Origin: Terrisporobacter othiniensis
Lineage (GTDB): Bacteria; Bacillota; Clostridia; Peptostreptococcales; Peptostreptococcaceae
Direction of reading: 5' to 3'
Assembly (NCBI RefSeq): GCF_000808015.1
Contig: NZ_JWHR01000079.1
Span: forward strand, 35,912-99,911
DNA length: 64,000 nucleotides
Within the stretch, counting starts at the first letter, position 1. Each line of letters starts with the position of its first letter. The notes under the pieces were generated by a model. The model saw nothing but the letters and a program-made list of their open reading frames with translations. It was not told the origin of the DNA and did not search any database. Made by a program: the position numbers and the translations under genes. Below are positions 8,431 to 15,492 of this stretch, piece by piece.

Positions 8431-8455
8431 GCTGGGTTTATAATCCAGCTTTTTG
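8431..8455 (+). terminator. Intrinsic terminator or attenuator within the BMC operon
   Basis: Bases 8431-8449 fold as an 8-bp hairpin with one G-U pair and a 3-base loop, followed by TTTTT. It lies in the 72-base gap between the alcohol dehydrogenase and the tailed BMC-H gene. Partial termination here would lower expression of the downstream tailed shell protein, EutJ and the rest of the operon. Confidence 0.65.
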
Positions 8456-8486
8456 CTTATAATGTAGTATCGAAGGAGGTCAGTAT

Positions 8487-9068
8487 ATGTCACAGTTATC
8501 AATAGGAATTATAGAAGTAATTGGTCTTTCTAGTGCAATTGAACTAGCAGATGTTTGTGTAAAATCTGCAAACGTTAATCTGATTGGATATGAGCTAAGT
8601 CAAGGAAATGGAATGGTTGTAATAAAAATAGAAGGGGATGTTGGTGCTGTTACAGCAGCAGTACAAGCATCAAGTAACGTTGGAAAAGTATATAGCAAAA
8701 AAATTATACCAAGACCTGGCGAGGGGATTGAATGCCTAATCAAAAATAATAATACAGTTGGATATGATGATAAAGATAAAAACACAGATGATGATACAAA
8801 TGTATTAATCATAGATGATGATATAAAAGAGATTGAAACCATAAATGAAGAGATAGAAGAAGTAGAAGATGATGAAACAAATAAAGAAATAAAAGAGATA
8901 GAAATAAATGAAAATACTAAAGAAGAAGAGATAAATAATATAGAAGAAAATAATCCTAATGAAGATAATTCCAAGGAAAAATATACATGTAACTTATGCA
9001 AAGATCCTAAATGTCCTAGAGAAAAAGGTGATTTAAGGGTAAATTGTATTCATCATGAGGATAAATAA
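8487..9068 (+). CDS. BMC-H shell protein with long acidic linker and Cys-rich C-terminus (PduK-like)
   Basis: A 193-residue protein. Residues 1-85 form a BMC domain (GIIEVIGLSSAIELADVC, GDVGAVTAAVQASSNVG, KIIPRPGEGIE). Residues 90 to about 165 form an extreme Asp/Glu/Asn/Ile low-complexity linker. The last 25 residues carry CNLC-x4-CPREKGDLRVNCIHH, a CxxC...C...C...HH arrangement that could bind zinc or an Fe-S cluster. PduK-type shell proteins have a comparable Cys-containing C-terminal extension, so PduK-like is the best label. CGAAGGAGG precedes the ATG. The tail could tether cargo or anchor the shell to other cell parts; that is inference. Confidence 0.88.
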   Translation: MSQLSIGIIEVIGLSSAIELADVCVKSANVNLIGYELSQGNGMVVIKIEGDVGAVTAAVQASSNVGKVYSKKIIPRPGEGIECLIKNNNTVGYDDKDKNTDDDTNVLIIDDDIKEIETINEEIEEVEDDETNKEIKEIEINENTKEEEINNIEENNPNEDNSKEKYTCNLCKDPKCPREKGDLRVNCIHHEDK

Positions 9069-9181
9069 ACAAATAATTAAATAATAAAATTATGTTTGGA
9101 AAATAAATATAGAAATTAATAAAATAGGTATGATTTAAAATATATTGATTTATTGAAAGAAGAGGGAGGATAGGTGATATT

Positions 9182-10003
9182 TTGAGCTTAAATAAAAGTA
9201 ATCAATTACTAGAAGAATTTTCTTGTCTTATAAGAGAAAAAAGGTGCAATAAATATGAAGGAAAATTAAAGGTAGGAGTTGACTTAGGTACAGCTAATAT
9301 TGTTTTATCTGTAGTTGATGAAAATAATAATCCTATAGCAGGAGCAACATATGGGTCAAGTGTAGTAAAAGATGGAATAGTAGTTGACTATATGGGAGCC
9401 ATAAGAATAGTAAAAATGTTAAAAGAACAAGTGGAAGAGATAATAGGAGAAAAACTATCTTATGCAGCTACTGCAATACCTCCTGGAATAACAAAAGGAA
9501 ATATAAAAGCTATTGCAAATGTAGTAGAATCAGCTGATTTAGAAGTTGTGAATATAGTTGATGAACCAACAGCAGCTTCTTATGCACTTGATATAAAAGA
9601 AGGAGTAGTAGTAGATGTCGGAGGGGGAACTACAGGCATAAGCATACTGAAAGATGGAAAAGTTATATTTACTGCAGATGAAGCTACAGGAGGTACTCAT
9701 ATGACTCTTGTATTAGCTGGATCTTTACAGAAAACATTTGAGGAAGCGGAAGAAGTAAAAAAACAAGCAAGTAAGGAACAAGAAGTATTTTCAATAATCA
9801 GACCTGTAGTAGAAAAAATGGCTACAATCGTTAAGAAATACATAGAAGACTATGATGTTCATGAGATATACGTGGTAGGAGGGGCTTGTTGTTTCAAAGA
9901 ATTCGAAAAAATATTTGAAAAAGAAATAAAAGTGAAAACTATAAAGCCTATAGAACCACTTTTAGTAACACCTCTAGGAATAGCTATGAATTGTACAGTT
10001 TAG
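9182..10003 (+). CDS. eutJ: EutJ-like actin/Hsp70-fold chaperone
   Basis: A 273-residue protein of the EutJ family, with the ASKHA ATPase fold. Visible ATP-binding motifs are phosphate 1 (KVGVDLGTANIVLSVVD), the DEPTAASYALD segment, phosphate 2 (VVVDVGGGTTGISIL), the adenosine motif region VVGGACCFKEF, and PLLVTPLGIAM at the end. EutJ is a presumed chaperone or reactivase partner of metabolosome enzymes; its exact client is not established. The start is TTG at 9182, downstream of GGGAGGATAGGTGAT. The 113-bp gap before it holds no clear promoter. It is followed 53 bp later by the GlcG-like gene. Confidence 0.88.
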   Translation: MSLNKSNQLLEEFSCLIREKRCNKYEGKLKVGVDLGTANIVLSVVDENNNPIAGATYGSSVVKDGIVVDYMGAIRIVKMLKEQVEEIIGEKLSYAATAIPPGITKGNIKAIANVVESADLEVVNIVDEPTAASYALDIKEGVVVDVGGGTTGISILKDGKVIFTADEATGGTHMTLVLAGSLQKTFEEAEEVKKQASKEQEVFSIIRPVVEKMATIVKKYIEDYDVHEIYVVGGACCFKEFEKIFEKEIKVKTIKPIEPLLVTPLGIAMNCTV

Positions 10004-10056
10004 AAATATTGATTAAATTGTAAAATGTTCGGTTGAAGCTAAGGGAGGATATAAAT

Positions 10057-10569
10057 TTGCCTGAAAACATAAAAGAAATTGAATCTATAATAAGAAAAGT
10101 AATTAAAAATGAATTCTTAGATTGTAAAAATAAAGAAAAATTTAATATAGAGGATAATACATGTGTGGAACTTAATTTACAAACAGCTAAAAAAATAGCA
10201 GAATTTGCTGAAGAAAAAGCTAAAGAAATAAAAGTACCTGTGGTTATTTCAATAGTAGATAATGGGGGAAATGTAATTTTAGTTCATAGAATGGAAGATT
10301 CCCTTCTTGCAAGTATAGATATATCTTTAAATAAAGCATACACAGCAGCAAGTTTAAAAATGCCAACGGACAATCTTAAAGATTTATGCAAACCAGGAGG
10401 AGAATTATATGGTATCCAGCATACGAACAATAGATTAGTAATATTTGGAGGAGGAATACCATTTATATACAAAGGTAAAGTAGTTGGAGCTATTGGAGTA
10501 AGTGGTGGGAGTGTAGAAGAAGACATATGTGTATGTGAATATGCTCTTAGAGAAATAATGACGAAATAA
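10057..10569 (+). CDS. GlcG/HbpS-family (DUF336) protein with encapsulation-peptide-like N-terminus
   Basis: A TTG start at 10057 is chosen because AGGGAGGA lies at 10041-10048; an in-frame TTG at 10033 would place that site inside the gene. The 170-residue product starts with a helix PENIKEIESIIRKVIKNEF, which resembles a BMC targeting peptide. From about residue 40 it is a GlcG/HbpS/PduO-C domain: LQTAKKIAEFAEEKAKEI, then VVISIVDNGGNVILVHRMED, SLNKAYTAASLKMPT, and IPFIYKGKVVGAIGVSGGS. Members bind haem, cobalamin or act as small stress sensors; the ligand here is unknown. The operon context suggests a luminal accessory protein. Confidence 0.8.
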   Translation: MPENIKEIESIIRKVIKNEFLDCKNKEKFNIEDNTCVELNLQTAKKIAEFAEEKAKEIKVPVVISIVDNGGNVILVHRMEDSLLASIDISLNKAYTAASLKMPTDNLKDLCKPGGELYGIQHTNNRLVIFGGGIPFIYKGKVVGAIGVSGGSVEEDICVCEYALREIMTK

Positions 10570-10627
10570 AATTTTAAAAATATTAATTTTTTAGATAATT
10601 ATATTATTAATAATGGAGGGAAATAGT

Positions 10628-11554
10628 ATGAGCATTTTATCTTTAATTGCAGCTTTTGGAGGAGGAACATTTGGTGCAGCATTAGGTGCATTACCAGCAT
10701 TTATTATGACTGGATTTGTAGCATTGGCGGGAGCTGGAATAGCTTTGGCTGGAGGAACTGATGCATTAGTAGGAAACTTAGCGTTTGGATCTTTTTTCGG
10801 ACCTCATATAGCATTTGCAGGTGGTGTTGCTGCAGCTGCTTATGCCGGTAGAAAAAGTGTGACTTCAAAAACAGGACAATTAGTAAGTGGAGATACAGTT
10901 ACACTGGTTGAAGAAGACACGTTTAATGGTTCAGATATTACATTTTCTTTAAATGCAAAAGGAGATTATTCTGTTATTATTGTAGGGGGAATTTTTGGAG
11001 TAATAGGATATTTAATAAACTATTTATATGCAAATGTAATAGGCTTACAAACGGATACAGTAGCTATGACTGTTGCAACATCTGGTATATTAGCAAGATT
11101 AATCATGGGCAAAACAGGATTATTAGGAAAATATACAGATAAAGGACCTAGAGAATTTATATCAAAAGGTAATGAATTAATTTATAATATTGTATTAGGT
11201 TTAATAGTAGGTGTTGTAGTAAGTTATACAGGTGCCGTATTAATAGAAAGTGGTGTGCCTATAGATTCAGTTAAAGGATCGTATCCAATACTATGTTTTG
11301 CAATAAGTGCAGTAATTTTAATATTTGCACAATTTGGAGCAGGAGTACCAACAACACATCATATAACTTTACCAGCGGCAAATGCATTTGTATTGTCAGG
11401 AAATCCTATAGTGGGAATAATAGTTGCTATTCTATGTTCGTTATTAGGAGACTTTTTTACTAAGACATTTAATAGCTATTGTGATAGCCATATAGATCCA
11501 CCTGCTTGTACTATATTTATAATGACATTTATAATTTTTGCTATATTCGCTTAA
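10628..11554 (+). CDS. Polytopic membrane protein at the end of the BMC operon, possible transporter
   Basis: A 308-residue, very hydrophobic Gly/Ala-rich protein with about eight membrane segments: two Gly-rich ones in residues 4-45, one around 50-75, then after a polar loop (residues 80-115) five or six more, including LIYNIVLGLIVGVVVSYTGAVLI and PIVGIIVAILCSLLGDFF. A conserved-looking TTHHITLPAANAF motif sits between two helices. I do not recognise the family. Start ATG 10628 follows GGAGGG at 10615-10620. Its place as last gene before a strong terminator suggests uptake of the compartment's substrate or export of its product. A transporter role is inference. Confidence 0.6.
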   Translation: MSILSLIAAFGGGTFGAALGALPAFIMTGFVALAGAGIALAGGTDALVGNLAFGSFFGPHIAFAGGVAAAAYAGRKSVTSKTGQLVSGDTVTLVEEDTFNGSDITFSLNAKGDYSVIIVGGIFGVIGYLINYLYANVIGLQTDTVAMTVATSGILARLIMGKTGLLGKYTDKGPREFISKGNELIYNIVLGLIVGVVVSYTGAVLIESGVPIDSVKGSYPILCFAISAVILIFAQFGAGVPTTHHITLPAANAFVLSGNPIVGIIVAILCSLLGDFFTKTFNSYCDSHIDPPACTIFIMTFIIFAIFA

Positions 11555-11593
11555 GGTTATATAACATTTATTTTTTTACGACTAATAAAATAT

Positions 11594-11646
11594 AAAGGAC
11601 TTACTAAGTATAAGAAAACCTTAACAAATGTAAGTCCTTTTGTAAT
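11594..11646. terminator. Bidirectional terminator between BMC operon and csd-like gene
   Basis: Arms 11594-11604 and 11630-11640 are perfectly complementary over 11 bp (AAAGGACTTAC/GTAAGTCCTTT). The T-rich bases following on both strands suit convergent termination. Confidence 0.8.
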
Positions 11647-11656
11647 TTAACTCTAT

Positions 11657-12820
11657 TTAAATCTCGGACTTACTACTAATTATATTTTTTAATGATTCAA
11701 TGACATAATTAATATCGTCTACTGAATTAAAATGTCCGAAACTAAATCTTACACTTCCATTAGGAAAGGTACCGAGAGTTTTATGGGCAGAAGGAGCACA
11801 GTGCAAGCCACTTCTCGTTTGAATATTATAAAATTTATCAAGCTGGTGACACACTAATCCATTATCTAAGTTTTTAAAATCAAGACTAACTACGCTAGTT
11901 CTATTTTCCATATCTTTTTTTCCTATTAATAATATTTCGTCAATATCTGAAATGGCATCTATAAATACTTTTGTTAAGTACATTTCTTTTTCATATATAT
12001 TTTTAATTCCTACTTCCATTAAGTATTTTAAGGAAGAGTTAAGACCATAGATAGCAGGAATATTAGCAGTTCCACTTTCATATTTGTCTGGCATGTATAT
12101 AGGTTGAACTTCCTGTTCTGATAAACTTCCAGTTCCCCCTTCAATAAGAGGATCAACTAAAGGGACAATCTCATCTCTAATCAAAAAACCACCTATGCCT
12201 TGTGGACCAAGGAGACCTTTGTGACCAGTAAAACACAGTATATCAATATTGTTTTTTCTCATACTTATATCTATTATTCCTGCAGTTTGGGCACTATCAA
12301 CTATGAAGATTATATTATGATTTTTACATATTTGACCAATTTCGTCTATTGGGAGTAATGTACCACAAACATTAGAGCAATGAGTCATAACAATAGCCTT
12401 TGTTTTTTCTGTTATAGATGACTCAACATTTTTCACATCTATCTCGCCCAGATTATTACAAGGTATTTTAGTCATTGTAATACCTTTTCTGATTAAAGAA
12501 CTTAAAGGTCTCATAACAGCATTATGTTCCATAGAAGAGACTATAACATTATCCCCTTCTGATAGAAGTCCCTTTAGAACCATGTTTAAACTAGTTGTAA
12601 TATTAGAAGTGAATATTACATTTTCTGGTTTATCAAAATCAAATAGTTCGCATAATAATTCTCTCGTTTCATAGACCGCATTTTCAGCTTCATAAGAAGA
12701 AGAATAAGCCCCACGATTAACATTACAGCCAATGTTGTTTATATAATTAATCATAGATTCGCCAACTTGTGGTGCTTTTGGGTAAGATGTAGCCCCGTTA
12801 TCACAATAAATTTTTCTCAT
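11657..12820 (-). CDS. Cysteine desulfurase/selenocysteine lyase-like class V aminotransferase
   Basis: A 387-residue PLP enzyme. It starts RKIYCDNGATSYPKAP, has VIFTSNITTSLNMVLKG, the PLP-stacking region SSMEHNAVMRPL, the aspartate in FIVDSAQTAGIIDI, the Schiff-base lysine in CFTGHKGLLGPQGIGG, and a catalytic cysteine loop RSGLHCAPSAH. It would release sulfur or selenium from cysteine or selenocysteine as persulfide or perselenide. Start at 12820 is set by AGGAGG (complement of 12827-12832); a longer frame to 12925 lacks a ribosome site. It is divergent from the yedE-tusA-DUF3343 genes, forming a sulfur/selenium handling module. Confidence 0.88.
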   Translation of the reverse strand: MRKIYCDNGATSYPKAPQVGESMINYINNIGCNVNRGAYSSSYEAENAVYETRELLCELFDFDKPENVIFTSNITTSLNMVLKGLLSEGDNVIVSSMEHNAVMRPLSSLIRKGITMTKIPCNNLGEIDVKNVESSITEKTKAIVMTHCSNVCGTLLPIDEIGQICKNHNIIFIVDSAQTAGIIDISMRKNNIDILCFTGHKGLLGPQGIGGFLIRDEIVPLVDPLIEGGTGSLSEQEVQPIYMPDKYESGTANIPAIYGLNSSLKYLMEVGIKNIYEKEMYLTKVFIDAISDIDEILLIGKKDMENRTSVVSLDFKNLDNGLVCHQLDKFYNIQTRSGLHCAPSAHKTLGTFPNGSVRFSFGHFNSVDDINYVIESLKNIISSKSEI

Positions 12821-13007
12821 TGGTAGCCTCCTATTTTTATATCTCAAGTTTAATATAGCATCATTATATAGATATCGATTATAGTTTTTTTCTATAAATG
12901 AATTAGCTATATTGAAAGTTTGCATAATGGATGGAAAATCATTTCTTTTGACTGCTTTCGTGATACTATGAAATTGAAATGATATATATGATTATAGGAG
13001 GGAGTAT

Positions 13008-14087
13008 ATGAAAGAAAAAAGAAATATTATTGTTGGAGGGGCTATTATAGGTTTATTGGCAGTAATTTCTGTATATTTTGGGAATCCAAAGAATATGGGG
13101 ATTTGTGTGGCATGTTTCATAAGAGATATATCAGGAGCATTAGGCTTACATGGTGCAGCGGTAGTACAATATGCAAGACCAGAAATAATGGGAATGATAC
13201 TAGGAGCATTTATAATAGCCGTTTCTAAAAAAGAATTTGCATCTCGTGGAGGTTCTTCACCTTTTATTAGATTTTGCTTAGGTTTTATGATCATGATAGG
13301 TGCATTAATGTTTTTAGGTTGCCCTACTAGAATGGTACTAAGATTAGCAGGTGGAGATTTTAATGCAATATTTGGTATATTAGGTTTTGTTGCAGGTATT
13401 GCTATAGGAATTGTATTTTTAAATAAGGGATTCTCATTAAAAAGAAATTATAAACAAACTAAGATGGAAGGGTACATACTTCCAATTATAAATGTAGTTT
13501 TATTTGTAATGTTAATTACATCTTCTACATTATTAATATTTTCTCAAGAGGGACCAGGTTCAATGCATGCACCAGCTTTTCTAGCTTTAGGAATAGGACT
13601 AGCAGTTGGGATTATATGCCAAAGAACTAGACTGTGTATGGCTGGAGGAATAAGGGATTTAATATTATTTAAGGATTCTTATTTAATATGTGGATTTTTA
13701 GCAATGTTAGTGGCAGCTTTTGTTGGAAATTTAATGTTTGGATTTTTCAACCCTGGATTTGTAGAACAGCCAATTGCACATAATGATGGATTATGGAACT
13801 TCTTAGGTATGGTAGTAGTTGGATGGGGGTCTATTCTTTTAGGAGGTTGCCCTATGAGACAATTAATATTAGCTGGAGAAGGAAATGTTGATTCTGTTGT
13901 GACAATTCTGGGATTATTAGTAGGAGGAGCGTTTGCTCATAACTTCAAGTTGGCTGCATCTGCAGAAGGTCCAACTCCAAATGGACAAATAGCAGTTATA
14001 ATATGCTTTGTTGTGCTTGGATTAATATCATACTTTAGTTTGGAAAGAAGTAAAGTTAAAGAGAAGGGGGATGTTAAAGTTGGCTAA
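13008..14087 (+). CDS. yedE: YedE-family transporter (selenium/sulfur metabolism type)
   Basis: A 359-residue YeeE/YedE-family membrane protein with two homologous halves and about ten membrane helices. It has the family's paired Cys-containing pore motifs: GICVACFIRDISGALG and LMFLGCPTRMVLRLAGGD in the first half, and RTRLCMAGGIRDLILF and LLGGCPMRQLILAGEGN in the second. The related YeeE imports thiosulfate through conserved cysteines. The subgroup linked to a neighbouring TusA-like protein and DUF3343 is associated with selenium metabolism. AGGAGGGAG precedes the ATG. It overlaps the next gene by 8 bp, so the two are translationally coupled. Confidence 0.88.
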   Translation: MKEKRNIIVGGAIIGLLAVISVYFGNPKNMGICVACFIRDISGALGLHGAAVVQYARPEIMGMILGAFIIAVSKKEFASRGGSSPFIRFCLGFMIMIGALMFLGCPTRMVLRLAGGDFNAIFGILGFVAGIAIGIVFLNKGFSLKRNYKQTKMEGYILPIINVVLFVMLITSSTLLIFSQEGPGSMHAPAFLALGIGLAVGIICQRTRLCMAGGIRDLILFKDSYLICGFLAMLVAAFVGNLMFGFFNPGFVEQPIAHNDGLWNFLGMVVVGWGSILLGGCPMRQLILAGEGNVDSVVTILGLLVGGAFAHNFKLAASAEGPTPNGQIAVIICFVVLGLISYFSLERSKVKEKGDVKVG

Positions 14088-14289
14088 AAAAGTAGATGCA
14101 AGAGGTTATTCTTGCCCACAACCAGTTCTTTTAACAAAAAAAGCATTGGAAGAAGATACCTCTGGAGCTGAAATATTAGTTGATAATAATACGGCTTGTA
14201 TGAATGTTAAAAGATATATGGAACATGCGGGCTATAATGTAAGTATAAAAGAATTAGAAGAAGATTTTCTAGTAGTAGGTGCAAAATAG
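14080..14289 (+). CDS. TusA/SirA-like sulfur (selenium) carrier protein
   Basis: A 69-residue TusA-family protein with the signature KVDARGYSCPQPVLLTKKAL; the cysteine in CPQP is the persulfide or perselenide carrier. The rest forms the small two-layer fold (SGAEILVDNNTACMNVKRY). It corresponds to the N-terminal domain of YedF, without the C-terminal domain of longer YedF proteins. TTG 14080 is preferred because GGGGG lies 9 bases upstream; ATG 14071 abuts that site. It overlaps yedE and is followed at once by the DUF3343 gene. It likely accepts chalcogen from the transporter or the divergent desulfurase. Confidence 0.85.
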   Translation: MAKKVDARGYSCPQPVLLTKKALEEDTSGAEILVDNNTACMNVKRYMEHAGYNVSIKELEEDFLVVGAK

Positions 14290-14290
14290 A

Positions 14291-14533
14291 ATGAAATATT
14301 TTATTACATTTTTTACTCATTCTGGGGCAATTAAGTTTTCTAGATTACTTAATAGAAAAAATATTTTAAATGAAACTTCACCAGTTCCTAGAAAAATAAG
14401 TTCCAATTGTGGAATAGGTGTAAGTTTTATTTATGAAGATGACATTGAATCATTATATATAGATGATATTGAAAGAATTTACTATGTATCAGGGGATAAG
14501 TATAGTCTATATAGAGATTTTGATGAATCTTAA
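14291..14533 (+). CDS. DUF3343 small Se/S-carrier-like protein
   Basis: An 80-residue DUF3343-type protein (KYFITFFTHSGAIKFSRLL, then SPVPRKISSNCGIGVSFIYED). The invariant-looking cysteine in SSNCGIGV fits a putative chalcogen carrier role. DUF3343 genes commonly sit beside yedE and tusA/yedF genes. ATG 14291 begins two bases after the TusA-like stop, so translation is probably coupled. Biochemical function is unproven. Confidence 0.75.
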   Translation: MKYFITFFTHSGAIKFSRLLNRKNILNETSPVPRKISSNCGIGVSFIYEDDIESLYIDDIERIYYVSGDKYSLYRDFDES

Positions 14534-14685
14534 AAGGTAGCAATAAAAAACATTGTTATTATATGACCAACAGGAATATAGGAAGACATAATGATAGATT
14601 TACATTACATGAATAAGAACCATTACCCAATATTTACATATGATATATAGAACATTATTTATATCACAAAAAAGGGGAATCAACA

Positions 14686-15249
14686 ATGGATAGAAATTAT
14701 TGGCAAGAATATTGGGATAATTATTATAAGTTTATGGCTGTATATCTTAGAGAGGTACAGGAAGCATATCCTGAGATGGATATTAAAAGTGAATACACAG
14801 AAGTTGCTAGTTTATTTGAGCCTGTTATGCCTATAGAGGAGTACCAGACTTATGAGCCATATGACAATAGCGGAGGTGATAACAATTCAGAAATGGATGA
14901 CGATCCACCTCTTATATCACCTGCTGGTGGGCCATCTGCTGCACCTTTTATATTTCCTGGTGGAGGATCATTTCCTCAGCCATTTACACCACCTGGCGGA
15001 GGACAAAACCCTCAACCATTCATATCACCTGGCGGTGGTCAATTCACTATAAACAATTGTAGAAGAATGGCAATTGTTAGAATAGAAATGAGAAGAGGGT
15101 TTAATCCTGGCAATTTCTTTATGGTAGTAGATAGAGCTGATAATAGAAGTATTCAAGGATTTAGAATAGCTTGCGAAGGTAATAGAGTTAGATTTGTACC
15201 AATGGCTGTAGAATATAGAAATATTAACCTTATAGAATGCGCATTTTAG
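14686..15249 (+). CDS. Hypothetical protein with PFxxPGGG repeats
   Basis: A 187-residue protein I do not recognise. Residues 1-65 are aromatic- and acid-rich (NYWQEYWDNYYKF...). Residues 75-120 hold about four repeats of a Pro-Phe-x-x-Pro-Gly-Gly-Gly unit (PFIFPGGGSFPQ, PFTPPGGGQNPQ, PFISPGGGQF). Residues 124-187 form a compact beta-rich domain (RMAIVRIEMRRGF...FVPMAVEYRNINLIECAF). There is no signal peptide. AAAGGGG precedes the ATG. The repeat-linker-domain layout and aromatic head resemble small spore coat or envelope proteins, but nothing proves this. It stands alone, with a terminator at 15336-15376. Confidence 0.7.
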   Translation: MDRNYWQEYWDNYYKFMAVYLREVQEAYPEMDIKSEYTEVASLFEPVMPIEEYQTYEPYDNSGGDNNSEMDDDPPLISPAGGPSAAPFIFPGGGSFPQPFTPPGGGQNPQPFISPGGGQFTINNCRRMAIVRIEMRRGFNPGNFFMVVDRADNRSIQGFRIACEGNRVRFVPMAVEYRNINLIECAF

Positions 15250-15335
15250 ATGTAAGAAAAGGAAAGATATTACAAGGGATTAATTGTATTGTAAAAACAT
15301 ATGGGGGATACAATTGAAGAGATAAATATAAAAAT

Positions 15336-15376
15336 AAAAGGGATACTATATATGATAAATATAGTATTCCTTTTTT
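15336..15376 (+). terminator. Terminator after PGGG-repeat gene
   Basis: Arms 15340-15349 and 15361-15370 pair over 10 bp with one G-U, followed by TTTTTT. Confidence 0.75.
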
Positions 15377-15492
15377 ATATACAACCAAAATGTAGTTAAG
15401 AAGCTAAATATATAGTATAATATTTAAGCATTAAGAAAAAATTATCCTTGATAAACAATAACTAAACATAAGAGAGGGACAATAAAAATAGC

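Noticed and set aside
15250..15335. Small RNA gene downstream of the PGGG-repeat protein
   Set aside because: The stretch is short, without a promoter or structure other than the following terminator.
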